DNA of 64,000 bases from a virus. The position numbers and the translations under genes were made by a program. The notes beneath the pieces were generated by a model. That model did no database searches, was not told where the DNA came from, and was given only the letters and a program-made list of their open reading frames with translations. Shown one piece after another: positions 51,785-62,693 of the stretch (positions are counted from its first letter, which is position 1; each line of letters starts with the position of its first letter). Where the stretch lies: positions 1 to 64,000 of the IMG/VR virus record IMGVR_UViG_3300032050_000078. One strand, given 5' to 3'.

Positions 51785-52957
51785 TCATTGTTTTTCCACA
51801 TTAAAAAACCCATATCCATATTTGGTTAAGTCACCAACATTATCAACTTCACCAAGTCTTTCAATATATTCTAATGCAGACATTTTACCTCTTTCTATGA
51901 ATATATTGGACTGTATTTCGGGTTGATCAATGACATTAATTAATGCCTCATTTTTTGTTAATGCCGACAATACCAAATCATCTTGAGTGAAACCTGAAGA
52001 CTGTATTACATATAATGTTGTACCATCAGGATAGTCATAATAATCAACACCATCTATCGTATATGAAACATAAGTTCCACTTGGGTCAGGACCCCAATAT
52101 GTACCAACACTATTTGATGTTCCTGTCACTTGAATGCCAGGTTTAAACTTCCCTTCAGCTAATAAATATTTAGGTCCATACTGAGCTAAGTCATTTATAG
52201 ATGATTGGGTATATCCTGTGATTGTGAATGGTACTGTGGTGTAATTATAACTATAGAAATCATCTATATTTGTATTAGAATCACCACTAAATATATAATC
52301 ATAATTAAATGAAGTTGCCGACCAATTACCACCCGCAGGTGTAAATGTTGCGACACCAAACGGATCTAAATTAGGTACAAAAACAAACGGTACAGTTATT
52401 GTTTTTGATACTTGGGATATTCCCCAAGGTGATGTCGCAGTCATCGTTATTGTGTACTGACCATTACCTATTGGGTAACTATGTGATAATGGTGCCGTTC
52501 CTGTTATTGTCTGAACTGTTGACCCATCACCCCAATCTACCTTAAATGTTGTTAATTCTAAAAACTTTTTTAACTCTAAATCTGAAGTATTATAAAAGTA
52601 ATAGGTGTATGGACTACCTGTCGTTGCAGAGAACATAAAGTTGGTGATAACTTCTTTTTGTAATATCGCACCATCAAAAACAGAATAATAACCGTAATCC
52701 ACTCCTGTTTGAGTTAAGAGAATCGGTATAGTTAATCCTGTTAAAATTGATGTTCCTCCAGACGCTCCTGACAGAACATATGTCATTCCCGTATAAACAC
52801 CTGTTGATCCTGTTAATGTATTCTCAGTTATTGCAGTTATTGGGCAACAAGGATCAACATCATAAATATAATCAGTACCACCAGTATAATTTACCGTAAT
52901 TAAATCCCCTTTTATATTTTCGGGTGATATTTTAAAATAATACTTTTGCTCAACCAT
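51785..52957 (-). CDS. Baseplate-associated protein with PKD-like domain
   Basis: A 390-residue protein. Residues about 127-187 (FKVDWGDGSTVQTITG, then SHSYPIGNGQYTITMTATS) have the WGDGS and SHxYxxxGxYTVTxT pattern of PKD domains, common in Bacteroidetes surface proteins. The remainder is beta-rich. It starts one base after the upstream stop. Probably a tail protein with a carbohydrate- or surface-binding module. Confidence 0.8.
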   Translation of the reverse strand: MVEQKYYFKISPENIKGDLITVNYTGGTDYIYDVDPCCPITAITENTLTGSTGVYTGMTYVLSGASGGTSILTGLTIPILLTQTGVDYGYYSVFDGAILQKEVITNFMFSATTGSPYTYYFYNTSDLELKKFLELTTFKVDWGDGSTVQTITGTAPLSHSYPIGNGQYTITMTATSPWGISQVSKTITVPFVFVPNLDPFGVATFTPAGGNWSATSFNYDYIFSGDSNTNIDDFYSYNYTTVPFTITGYTQSSINDLAQYGPKYLLAEGKFKPGIQVTGTSNSVGTYWGPDPSGTYVSYTIDGVDYYDYPDGTTLYVIQSSGFTQDDLVLSALTKNEALINVIDQPEIQSNIFIERGKMSALEYIERLGEVDNVGDLTKYGYGFFNVEKQ

Positions 52958-52958
52958 T

Positions 52959-53777
52959 TTATACAGGATTTACATATTCAAACCAAATAATTGGGTTATT
53001 TTCCAACCCCACTCTTTGTACATTATTATCAGGTCGGTAAACCTGATAAGTTTTATTGTTATAATTTAAATTAACTTTATAATAAAAATAATTATCACCA
53101 TTAAATGTGTACGGATTTGGTATTTGGAACTGTGGTTGATTAACCATAGTTGCGTAAGTCCCTGTTCTTCCATTAAAGAACTTTGCCGACATATAAAATT
53201 CTGTTAAATCTATAAAGTCTCTCTTTCTTAACCAATATATAAAAAACCCTTCCTTATCACCAATAAAATCCAATCTCATTGTTGGTTTTTTAACATCAAC
53301 ATTTGGTAATAATGTAGATATTGAAACCGACTCTGTAAACCCTTGTTGTACAGGTAAAATTATGGTAAAATATATTTTTTGACTTATTGGATCCGCAGTG
53401 TCATAAAAATCTAATTTAAAAAATGATTTAGTGAACGGATTACTATAATAGTATATTTCTTTCTCAGTAAACCCAACTGTAGTATAACTACTCACATAGT
53501 TAGAAATATTTGCCGATGGTATATTTTGAGGTAGCCCGTTATAAAAATAAAACTCATAATTTAACGAAGTTTTTAAAACATTTAATATATCGTAATTATC
53601 ATGTGAAAATCTATCAACTTCAAAATCATTTGGTATTCCAACTATCTCACCTAAAATGGTTTTTTCATAATCTTCAATACCACCATCTCTTCCTCCAAAG
53701 TCCCACTTAAGTTCAATTGGAATGTCAATTTGTTTGTCATTTGCGGGGATTACTATCTTATATTTATTCACACTCAT
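52959..53777 (-). CDS. Baseplate structural protein, 272 residues
   Basis: Aromatic- and Asn-rich beta protein (NKYKIVIPANDKQIDIPIEL at the start). No domain is recognised. Its 5' end overlaps the upstream gene's 3' end by 14 bases. Assigned as structural from its position in the operon. Confidence 0.75.
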   Translation of the reverse strand: MSVNKYKIVIPANDKQIDIPIELKWDFGGRDGGIEDYEKTILGEIVGIPNDFEVDRFSHDNYDILNVLKTSLNYEFYFYNGLPQNIPSANISNYVSSYTTVGFTEKEIYYYSNPFTKSFFKLDFYDTADPISQKIYFTIILPVQQGFTESVSISTLLPNVDVKKPTMRLDFIGDKEGFFIYWLRKRDFIDLTEFYMSAKFFNGRTGTYATMVNQPQFQIPNPYTFNGDNYFYYKVNLNYNNKTYQVYRPDNNVQRVGLENNPIIWFEYVNPV

Positions 53778-55512
53778 CTATTGTAGGTTCTGCAATTTCG
53801 TTTATGAATTGGTTACCAATTTGACTACCTTCAGGTATTAATCTAAATATGTTTTCAACAAACGGATAATGTTTTCCATTAATAAATGGGAAGTCAACAC
53901 CAATACCACTTGCATCAATATATCCAAAAGGATATAAATCTCTCCATCTAAAACTATTTGATAAATTTGAATAGAACGAATAATCGGGTACCCCAACGAT
54001 TAATTGAGCATCACCTTCTTCAATATAATCAGAAAATCTTCTGATTACTACAGTTTTATGTGGTTGATAATAGTATCCTAATTGATTTGTATTATTAGAT
54101 GTAGTATTACCAGTTAAATTAAAATATGTTGGGTTAAATGTAAATTTGTGTAGAATATTTGATATTACTCTTTCTTCTTGGTTGTATGCATTAAATTCAC
54201 AGTAATCTCCGTCAACTATATCACCTATTTGTAAATTTTCATTATAAACAAAAGGTCCAACAGGTGGTGTAGTTTGACTAAAATAAATACCTATTGGTAA
54301 ATTAGCATCTGACGATACATTATTTATATCCCACCAAGGTGAAGGTTCATTATTAACTAATGGTAGGTTGAATGTAAATCCTTCCTTTAATGGGTTTGTC
54401 CACCCAAAATAACCTTTCCATATAGTAGTGAAGTATAATTCACTTAAAGGTCGTTTTTGATTATCAATTAATCCTGTTATATCAATGTCAGAATTAAATG
54501 TTAATGTGTAAGATTGATTACCTTCCTTAACAGATGTTCTTACAAGATTATTTGGGGTTAAAACTGCAGGTTCTAACTTACTTTTTGATGTAAATATATT
54601 TTGTTCAAATCCGGCTTTAACCAACACTGCGTTATCAGAACTTGTGAGTATTTTATGTCTTCTCACATAATAAGTTGACATTGTTTCCCCTGAATTCGCA
54701 TCATCCAATACTTTTTTAAAAGTACCAGTAACTCCCTGATTAAATGTTGTACCGATATAACCTATGTTGTCTATGTTGAAAATGTACTCTTCACTACCAA
54801 ACCCCGTATCACCTAAACTAGATACTAAAAACAACTGATCTCCAAAATAATCAAAAGATAAATAAACATAATCCCCTATATTTAACCCATGTGGCATAAC
54901 ACATCTAAAAGATATAACTCTTGTATTGTCATTACTTCCAACAACAATAATAAATGGGATACCATCAGATGCCACCCACGACCAAGATGTTGTTGTTTGT
55001 TGATCAACCGCTTCTAATTGTTTGTTTGGGTTATTATCATAAGCATAACTCATGTAATGAGTCCAATTATATGTAGTCGCACTTTTATTAACAAAAGTCA
55101 AATGATTATTTGGGGGTTGTGTGTATCCAGGATTATTATTATCCGTTCTAATAAAATCAAATTCAAAATACTGAGGATAACCATCCCAAGGTAAATTTGG
55201 GTTTACAGTTGCGGTAACCGCATTTTGTATTGCGTTTGCATAAAACATATTATTTTTAAACGGAGTATAGTTTGTAGATCCAACATAATTATTTTTAAAT
55301 ATGAATGAAAATTTACAAGTAGGTCTAAAAATTTGAGACGCTTCCCTTTCATTAATATAAAGTTGTTGTAAATTTACATCCGCAGTTCTATCAAATTCAA
55401 TATTTTCTCTTTGTGTCTGTTCTAATGTTATATTAGATAGCATATCAACATTAGGAGAAACTTTATTTCTCAGAGATCCTAAAATAATTCTTGTTTCGTT
55501 ATCAATACCCAT
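53764..55512 (-). CDS. Baseplate structural protein, 582 residues
   Basis: A large Asn/Tyr/Phe-rich beta protein with a helical start (RIILGSLRNKVSPNVDML). No catalytic motif is seen. It overlaps the 1754-residue gene by one base (TAATG). By position and size it is a wedge or fibre-connector subunit. Confidence 0.78.
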   Translation of the reverse strand: MGIDNETRIILGSLRNKVSPNVDMLSNITLEQTQRENIEFDRTADVNLQQLYINEREASQIFRPTCKFSFIFKNNYVGSTNYTPFKNNMFYANAIQNAVTATVNPNLPWDGYPQYFEFDFIRTDNNNPGYTQPPNNHLTFVNKSATTYNWTHYMSYAYDNNPNKQLEAVDQQTTTSWSWVASDGIPFIIVVGSNDNTRVISFRCVMPHGLNIGDYVYLSFDYFGDQLFLVSSLGDTGFGSEEYIFNIDNIGYIGTTFNQGVTGTFKKVLDDANSGETMSTYYVRRHKILTSSDNAVLVKAGFEQNIFTSKSKLEPAVLTPNNLVRTSVKEGNQSYTLTFNSDIDITGLIDNQKRPLSELYFTTIWKGYFGWTNPLKEGFTFNLPLVNNEPSPWWDINNVSSDANLPIGIYFSQTTPPVGPFVYNENLQIGDIVDGDYCEFNAYNQEERVISNILHKFTFNPTYFNLTGNTTSNNTNQLGYYYQPHKTVVIRRFSDYIEEGDAQLIVGVPDYSFYSNLSNSFRWRDLYPFGYIDASGIGVDFPFINGKHYPFVENIFRLIPEGSQIGNQFINEIAEPTIDECE

Positions 55513-58500
55513 TAGTCTAATTCTGTATCTATATATATTTTTATAAATCTATTTAATGCGGTTTTTCCGTTTTTTAATCCAAAATAGAAATGGTTTGGTG
55601 AACCAACTAAAACTCCATTAGCCGATGGTAATACGGTAGATGGGTTAGGTTGTGCGGGTGGTACTGCGGGTGGTATTGCGGGTGGTGCTGGCGGTACCGC
55701 AAAATTTGTAATAAACCCATAATAAATGTTAGGGAATGTCTGAGACATATCAGAAGTCTTAAAATAATCGTCCGATACTGCGTCTAAATCTTGATATCCT
55801 CTTTTATAAAAACCACCACCACTACTATCGGTATACCATGTATTGTCTTGATTTCCAAAAATACTATTGGCGTTACTTGTGTCAATTTTCCATTTATATA
55901 ATGGAACTTCTTGTGTATCAGGGTATCCTATATATGTTTGTAATGGAGGATTGGTTTGGAAACTGTAAATATTATACCCAGGTGACAATGCTCTCCTATT
56001 TCTATATTCGTTTTCACTTGTATTATAGAATATCCCAAAAACAGGTTCCCCATTTGTATTTTGTGCAACCCATATATAATCATCAGGATAGTTACCACCG
56101 ATAAACGGATTGACTTGATATTCCGAATTTATTGAGAAGGATTGTGCAATATCTCCATCAATTCTATCTCCAGGTCGATTAAAGAATTGTTCAATACCAC
56201 CATTTTGGATAGATAGTACTTGTTCTAAGAATGTTGAGTTTACTATTCTTGAGATTATTGCTAACTGTAATACATCTGAACTATCTTGATATGAAGTACT
56301 TTTTATTGTATTCGCTAAATATTTACCACTGAAGTCCGGATCCCCACAAATCTCTGATATAAATTCGTCTCTTTTTCCTAAATCCATAATTGTAGTTGGG
56401 AATAGAATTTGTCTTGTATTTTGTGAATCATCTTGTGGTTGATATCCTGTCAAATTAGTGAAGAAGTTACTTATGGTTGGTTGAGGTCCACCAATAAATT
56501 CACCTATATTATCCGCATATGGAGTACTTCTATAATAGAAGTTATTACTAATATCATTAAACATTACAATATCTTCACAGAAATTATAATTAGGTTGTCC
56601 TATTATATTATACGTTGTTTGTTTATTGAATGTTGGCATATATAATGTACCGTTAATCCAATTGTTTTGGAACATATGCCCAAACACTCCTCTACAAGCT
56701 CCAAATATGATTCTAAATCTTGTTCTCCATTCCGCTAAATACTTAATGTCATCTTTAATAGTTTTCACTAATTTGTCATCAACAAAATAATAACATCCAC
56801 CATTAACTCTTTTATTTACACCATTTTCTCCTGTTTGATTAAAAGTACAAGGATCTGAAACACCAAAATTAATTCCCGCACCTGAATAACATTTTAATGG
56901 AACCATTCCTTCACAACTAAATGTTTCCACAATTGTTGACGTAGATCCTGTTCCTAATTCACTAAACGCATCTAAATCATTTAATCCTTGTACTCCATCA
57001 CCTGAAGCGTTAAAGTTAGTTACCTGTCCTTGTTCATCAATTGCGTAGAATGTAAAGTTATTATTTTGATGTAATGGGAATGAGTTATATCCAACAGTAT
57101 CTGTTGAGTCAGATGTAGGTAACCTATCTGATCTAAATATTAAATTTTGACTTGGGGTTATATTTGTTGTTAATGGTATATTACCATTTGCACTCACATG
57201 ATATGCAGGTGCGTAACATCTTGCTAATGGGCTGGTTGTTGAGAATACCGGTGGACCAATAAGTCCAAGTCCTCCATCATAACAAATATAGTTAATTGCA
57301 TTTGTAACCGTAAATGAGCCACCATCAACTCTACCTATAAAATCACTTAATATTGTTGTTGCACCAATAGTACTTTTCCATCTAAAAATTTGAGGTAGTC
57401 CATTACCATTCTCAACTCTACCATTTGCCTCTATCCAGTTTGACATAGGATACCCCGCATCATACGAACCGTGAATATAAGATATTGTTGATTTATCTGT
57501 TGATATGTAATATCGTGGTGAATCGGTTGTGAATGCAGTAAACGCCGAGGTATCTACCGTAAATCCTATTGGTTGATGAAATAAAAATGTATTTGAGTTT
57601 GATGTTGCTAAACTATGTGATTCAGGTGTTTGTTGATCATAATAATATGTCGGGTTACCAGAATTTTGTTGTATCGGAATATTTAAAAAATATTCTCCCG
57701 TAACTGTTGTGGTACCCAATGGTTGTCCAAATAATTCAGATAAATCGTATTTTATTTCTTGTTTTTCAGTATATGGATCAACACCTCTAACTAATATTAA
57801 AATTTCTTGTTGTTGATAATCATTAAACCAAAACCAAGGTGGTGTGTGAGAACTTGCCGTTGGATTTAAATAGCTTATTTTATTTTGAAAGAAGTACTTC
57901 CACAACACTCCTGAATTAGTTACTGTTGATCCAACATAGGTACCTTGTGGTTGTAATGGACCTGTGGATACAAGTTCATCCCATGTATATCCGGCAACTA
58001 CTTGGAAATACTCTATACCTGATTTATATAAATATTCCTTTTCACTTTCAGTACCAACAACAGTTATATCTGATGTTATATTAACACCTAAGTCATTCAT
58101 ATAAGTTAAAGGTACTGTATATGTGCCAACCCCTAATGTAGTCCCTGTTATTGCATTTCCCCCAAATTGATTTTCGGTACCACCTGTAACATTAAAGTCA
58201 TTAGTATTCACCGGATTAGTAAAAGAAATTACTTTACCCACTAACTGACTAATTGTGCCCTGATCCGCTAACATTATCATTGATAAATCTTGATATGAAT
58301 TACCACCAACACCTAAAGTTGTTGTACCAACCAATGTTGGGTTTGGTGTTACTGTGATTCTGTTTCTAGCGGTAATATCAAAGTATCTCGATCTAAGATT
58401 AGCCATGTTCATTGATTGAGCCAATGTCATACCATCACCAAATCTTTTAAACAATTGTCCCGAATTAGCACTAGCACCATCAGGACCTAATTCCTCCCAT

Positions 58501-60776
58501 ATTGGTACTTTATAATAAACTCTAGCGGGATTAACTGCCCCAGCAAATAATTGTTGAGAACCTTGATCCCAAGCCGTTTGGTCCGGAGTTGAGGAAAAGG
58601 TTAATCCGCAAGGATTGTTTGTGGGATTCAATGTCCAAGTACTATAACTACCTAAAGTACCTAAATCACTTAATATTGATATATTAATACCTAACGCCGC
58701 GGCATTCCAAGAACCCGCAACAGAACTTGATGTTACCAAACTCTCATCAGGACAAGAACAAGCCTCACAATCAGGATATGTCATCATTGGTAATGATAAC
58801 CTTTTGAATGGGTTATCTTCACTCATTGGTTCTAATGTTTCTTTTTTACATTCAACATTACCTCCTAAATTTTTAACAATTTTACATATGTTATAAACAA
58901 TACCATTAACTAATTTTATAACAAAGTTAGCTATTGCAACTATTATTGGATATATTAATGCCAATACGTGATTTACAACTATTATAATAACAATCATTGG
59001 TGATACTATTGCAAGTAACAAAGTGAATAAGAAGAATATGAAGTCAAAATTCCTAACTAAATCATTAACAGGTAATTTGTTATTTTCACTCTGACAAGTT
59101 CTATTTGTAATTTCTTTAATCCCAAGATGTCTGGCTCTATTGCTACCATTTTTATACCTATCAATAAATGAACTTACGGTATAAACTTTATTGTAATGAA
59201 ATTTATAAAAACTATCCTCACAATCAATTGCCGCTTGAGTATCATAATAATCATCCCAATCTAAACTGAATGCGTAAGATCTTAATAGGTTAAATAGTGG
59301 TTCGTCATATATTGTGAACACAATATCAATAGGTTGTGTATTATCTATTGGTATTGCATTAAATGTAATTATATTGTTGACATTGGGTAATGGTACACTA
59401 TCCAAACTACCATAATATGGAACTCCGTTTACTTCAATTGTTAATTGTTGTGTATTTACCACACTATTAAGAAAGAACCCCCCTCTAGGTATTGGTCCAA
59501 CAGACAATGATGTTGATCCAACAGGTATTGACGCTTGATATTCACTTGTATATGTATCAGAATTTTTAAATGGATCATTATTCTCATCAGTACTATTCCA
59601 TCCGTGTTCTTTAATATTAGGTACCAAATAGTTACCTCTCATAAAGTTATTTTGCAAACCCTCTTCGTTTTGCCACTTAATTTTAAATCTGTACTTTGAA
59701 GTGGTTGGTATTCCCACTTTTGGATCGTTAGATAATACCTGTTCACCAAATTCATTTGTTGTTACATAATCCAAATTCATTGGTAAATTAACCAACCAAG
59801 TACCCTCACCATCAATTATCTTACCATCCTGTTCTAATCTATATTGTTCAAGAACAGGATATCCATTATCATCAGTATTAATTGTTTGTCTAATTGCCAA
59901 TATTTGTCCAGGACCCGCAATTAGTTCACACATATTTCCTGTGTTAATCTTTGGTTTACAACTTTTCTTAACCGCATCCTCATTTGTTGTTGAGAACATT
60001 GAACCCATAAACACAGAAGTCGGTTGTATGTTTACATTAGCAGATGCCGTTAAATCAAAATCAACTCTTGTGATACCCAATAAACAAATTTCAGGTTCAC
60101 CCCATAATGGTTGTACTTGAACTATTTTATTTAATGTTTTAACTTGTGGTAATTCTCGTAAGTTGGTTGAAGTTTTGAACTTGTTCCCATCAACTTGAGT
60201 TTCTGTTGCTAATCCTGAGTTAATTAAATCTTGTGGTGATAATGAGAAACACCCAATATCGGATAAATCAACATCCATAAATATTGTTTGTTCTCCAGTT
60301 GGTACCCCAAATATCATATAGTCACCACTTTCATTTGTTTTTACAGTAAACTTATAATATTTGTCGTATACCTCAACTAATGCTGCATCGGTTAAAACAT
60401 CCTCTCTACTTGGAAATGTACCTGTTGCTGAATGTCCTTGATATGAAGGTTCATAAGGTAATAAATTATATCTATAACCATCGTCATTTAAATCATCAAT
60501 GTTTTTATATGGATATAATTGAGAAATAATTGGGTTTTGTTCATCTTCGTCAGTTATTGGGATGAACACCGATACTTTAGCGTTTGGTACCCCAAAACCT
60601 CCGTTAACTAATACTCTACCTACAACAACACCGTAATCAGAACACATACGAGTGTATATATCATTTTGAAATATCTTCAAAGATAAAATCTCCAAGTATT
60701 CAAAATCCTGATCTAATTGTATTTTTATGGATTTATCTACACCTGGCTCGGTTCTAATTCTATATGATTTTGGCAT
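55512..60776 (-). CDS. Giant baseplate protein with internal membrane segments
   Basis: A 1754-residue protein, the largest gene here. The N-terminal 200 residues (VGRVLVNGGFGVPNAKVSVF, then GDYMIFGVPTGEQTIFMDV) look like a carboxypeptidase-regulatory-like beta sandwich. Residues about 575-645 form two to three strongly hydrophobic helices (FIFFLFTLLLAIVSPMIVII, then LALIYPIIVAIANFVIKLV), which is unexpected for a soluble tail protein. A Cys-rich segment (CEACSCPDE) follows, then long beta-rich regions, and the C-terminus has a proline linker (PPAPPAIPPAVPP). A TATTTATC is 14 bases upstream. A virion protein by position; membrane insertion during DNA delivery is a possible role. Confidence 0.85.
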   Translation of the reverse strand: MPKSYRIRTEPGVDKSIKIQLDQDFEYLEILSLKIFQNDIYTRMCSDYGVVVGRVLVNGGFGVPNAKVSVFIPITDEDEQNPIISQLYPYKNIDDLNDDGYRYNLLPYEPSYQGHSATGTFPSREDVLTDAALVEVYDKYYKFTVKTNESGDYMIFGVPTGEQTIFMDVDLSDIGCFSLSPQDLINSGLATETQVDGNKFKTSTNLRELPQVKTLNKIVQVQPLWGEPEICLLGITRVDFDLTASANVNIQPTSVFMGSMFSTTNEDAVKKSCKPKINTGNMCELIAGPGQILAIRQTINTDDNGYPVLEQYRLEQDGKIIDGEGTWLVNLPMNLDYVTTNEFGEQVLSNDPKVGIPTTSKYRFKIKWQNEEGLQNNFMRGNYLVPNIKEHGWNSTDENNDPFKNSDTYTSEYQASIPVGSTSLSVGPIPRGGFFLNSVVNTQQLTIEVNGVPYYGSLDSVPLPNVNNIITFNAIPIDNTQPIDIVFTIYDEPLFNLLRSYAFSLDWDDYYDTQAAIDCEDSFYKFHYNKVYTVSSFIDRYKNGSNRARHLGIKEITNRTCQSENNKLPVNDLVRNFDFIFFLFTLLLAIVSPMIVIIIVVNHVLALIYPIIVAIANFVIKLVNGIVYNICKIVKNLGGNVECKKETLEPMSEDNPFKRLSLPMMTYPDCEACSCPDESLVTSSSVAGSWNAAALGINISILSDLGTLGSYSTWTLNPTNNPCGLTFSSTPDQTAWDQGSQQLFAGAVNPARVYYKVPIWEELGPDGASANSGQLFKRFGDGMTLAQSMNMANLRSRYFDITARNRITVTPNPTLVGTTTLGVGGNSYQDLSMIMLADQGTISQLVGKVISFTNPVNTNDFNVTGGTENQFGGNAITGTTLGVGTYTVPLTYMNDLGVNITSDITVVGTESEKEYLYKSGIEYFQVVAGYTWDELVSTGPLQPQGTYVGSTVTNSGVLWKYFFQNKISYLNPTASSHTPPWFWFNDYQQQEILILVRGVDPYTEKQEIKYDLSELFGQPLGTTTVTGEYFLNIPIQQNSGNPTYYYDQQTPESHSLATSNSNTFLFHQPIGFTVDTSAFTAFTTDSPRYYISTDKSTISYIHGSYDAGYPMSNWIEANGRVENGNGLPQIFRWKSTIGATTILSDFIGRVDGGSFTVTNAINYICYDGGLGLIGPPVFSTTSPLARCYAPAYHVSANGNIPLTTNITPSQNLIFRSDRLPTSDSTDTVGYNSFPLHQNNNFTFYAIDEQGQVTNFNASGDGVQGLNDLDAFSELGTGSTSTIVETFSCEGMVPLKCYSGAGINFGVSDPCTFNQTGENGVNKRVNGGCYYFVDDKLVKTIKDDIKYLAEWRTRFRIIFGACRGVFGHMFQNNWINGTLYMPTFNKQTTYNIIGQPNYNFCEDIVMFNDISNNFYYRSTPYADNIGEFIGGPQPTISNFFTNLTGYQPQDDSQNTRQILFPTTIMDLGKRDEFISEICGDPDFSGKYLANTIKSTSYQDSSDVLQLAIISRIVNSTFLEQVLSIQNGGIEQFFNRPGDRIDGDIAQSFSINSEYQVNPFIGGNYPDDYIWVAQNTNGEPVFGIFYNTSENEYRNRRALSPGYNIYSFQTNPPLQTYIGYPDTQEVPLYKWKIDTSNANSIFGNQDNTWYTDSSGGGFYKRGYQDLDAVSDDYFKTSDMSQTFPNIYYGFITNFAVPPAPPAIPPAVPPAQPNPSTVLPSANGVLVGSPNHFYFGLKNGKTALNRFIKIYIDTELD

Positions 60777-60790
60777 TAAATTCTTTTTTT

Positions 60791-60798
60791 GATAAATA
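60791..60798 (-). promoter_or_regulatory. TATTTATC element before the giant baseplate gene
   Basis: One mismatch to TATTTATA, 14 bases upstream of the ATG at 60776. Confidence 0.4.
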
Positions 60799-60848
60799 GT
60801 TTATTTCCTATTTTCAAAAAATAATTCTTTTATTCTAAAAATAAATCA

Positions 60849-62687
60849 TCAAGAGAAATTCACCGTTTTTAAATTAAGAACTCTAACATTAATATCTTTA
60901 TTTGGATATCTAATTTGGTAAATTTGAGTTGGTTCTGCAAATATAGTGTCAGTAATTAATCCAATCTCTTTAGTTGCCGAATCAGAGTAAGGTTGTGATG
61001 TTTGTGATGATGAATATTGTCCTCCAACATTATTAATAAAACTTATATCGGAAATACTAATAACCCCATTTTCATTTTGAATTAATCGTCTTATTTCGGA
61101 TACATAAACATTCTCACCCATCTGTCTTTGTAATGGACTAAAATAGTTTGATATAATATCAATTATTTTAGTAACTACCGCACCTTGATTTTGACTCGCA
61201 TCTAATACTACATCAACATTAACACTTAAGTCAATAACATTTGCAGTTTCAATTGAGATATAGTCATTTATCATTCTATAATTAGAAAGGTAATTGGCGA
61301 CATTATTTTTTAATGTATTTGATATTACTTCAGTTAATTTACCTTCAGCGTCGTAAGATAACATTTTAATTTTAATTTTGTTGTTTTCTTCCGTAATTGC
61401 AACTTTACCAGGTGCCCCAAATTGTGACGGCATATTTCTTAAAATGGATTCATAATCATTTATAGTTACCGCTCTATTTTGTGCGGCAAAATTATATGTC
61501 ACATATTGTCTAACTTCTTCTGTTGATGGAGCATTTGCCCCTCCAATTGCCGCAGTAACATTATTACATGATAATGAATTAATAACAGTAGTATTTACGG
61601 ATTGTGACGGTCCATTCACATAAAATGAAACGGTACCTATTTGATTTATAATATTAACACCTAAATTCGTTCCTTGTCCACCACCGACTCTATATTGTAT
61701 GAATAGTGTTGAGTTAGATTTTAAAGCCGCACCCAAAGCTAAATTATTAATATATTTACTTAAATCTAATTGATATCCATTTCTTGCAAAATCTCTTAAT
61801 TGTTCGTCTGCAGAAACATTACCACCACCAAAAGTTAATTTCATAAACCCTTCAGGTGTATATTCAGTAATTAATTTATTATCTGTGGTTATGTATTTAC
61901 CGACTTTAACTCCTGGTTGATCAGATACCTTTGTAGGGTCTTCAATAAACACTCTATTCTCAACTAAAGCAGGTACTTCATACCATCTATTTTCTAAACC
62001 TAAAAACTCCTGTGGACTTGGTACCGTAGAATATTGTGTACCATCTTTTAATAATACACTTGTGATTCCCAATACATTTTTTTCAGGTAAGAAAAGTTCA
62101 AAGAATGGTTTAACATCATTTGGAGTTACAACTCTTCTAAATACTTTTGTTACTCCATTAACTACCACTTCTCTTTTTACAATTGTATAGTTAACTAATT
62201 TACCACTACCATCAAAATTAGGTATTTTTAATCTATTTGGTGATCCTTCAGCATTAATTGCCGATGCAAAATCAATATCATATACAGTTTCAAAAGGTTG
62301 TCCAGCACCATTAACTTGTGAACCTCTTCTCAAAATACCACAATATCTTAAATCTTCTCTATCCCCAAACGCAGGAACTGTAATTGAGAAGTCAACCAAT
62401 GCAACTGAAGGTCTCAACCCAGGTATTTTTAAACCATAAGTTCTTGCAATATTATAGATTGATGATTTTTGTTGTGCGTATTGTAATACGGTTTCTTGGA
62501 TACTTCTATCAATATTAAAATGTAGGTTGTCGGTTACTGCGGCATTTAAGTCTAACATTACCGAAAATATTCCAGCATCATTAAAATTCTGAACTAAATC
62601 AGGATAATAAGTTCTTGTAAAATTTATTAACTCAGTTCTTATCCCCTGAAAATCTCTCGTTGTGTACGATATTTTTTTATTTGCCAT
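60849..62687 (-). CDS. 6: gp6/gpJ-like baseplate wedge protein
   Basis: A 612-residue protein. The N-terminus ISYTTRDFQGIRTELINFTR, then DAGIFSVMLDLNAAVTDNLH, is typical of T4 gp6 and P2 gpJ wedge subunits, which form the inner baseplate ring. The central region includes a Gly-rich GGGQGTNLGVN, and the part around 410-470 (RAVTINDYESILRNMP) matches the J-type core. It lies directly downstream of the gp25-like gene, the standard order. Confidence 0.92.
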   Translation of the reverse strand: MANKKISYTTRDFQGIRTELINFTRTYYPDLVQNFNDAGIFSVMLDLNAAVTDNLHFNIDRSIQETVLQYAQQKSSIYNIARTYGLKIPGLRPSVALVDFSITVPAFGDREDLRYCGILRRGSQVNGAGQPFETVYDIDFASAINAEGSPNRLKIPNFDGSGKLVNYTIVKREVVVNGVTKVFRRVVTPNDVKPFFELFLPEKNVLGITSVLLKDGTQYSTVPSPQEFLGLENRWYEVPALVENRVFIEDPTKVSDQPGVKVGKYITTDNKLITEYTPEGFMKLTFGGGNVSADEQLRDFARNGYQLDLSKYINNLALGAALKSNSTLFIQYRVGGGQGTNLGVNIINQIGTVSFYVNGPSQSVNTTVINSLSCNNVTAAIGGANAPSTEEVRQYVTYNFAAQNRAVTINDYESILRNMPSQFGAPGKVAITEENNKIKIKMLSYDAEGKLTEVISNTLKNNVANYLSNYRMINDYISIETANVIDLSVNVDVVLDASQNQGAVVTKIIDIISNYFSPLQRQMGENVYVSEIRRLIQNENGVISISDISFINNVGGQYSSSQTSQPYSDSATKEIGLITDTIFAEPTQIYQIRYPNKDINVRVLNLKTVNFS

Positions 62688-62693
62688 ATACTA

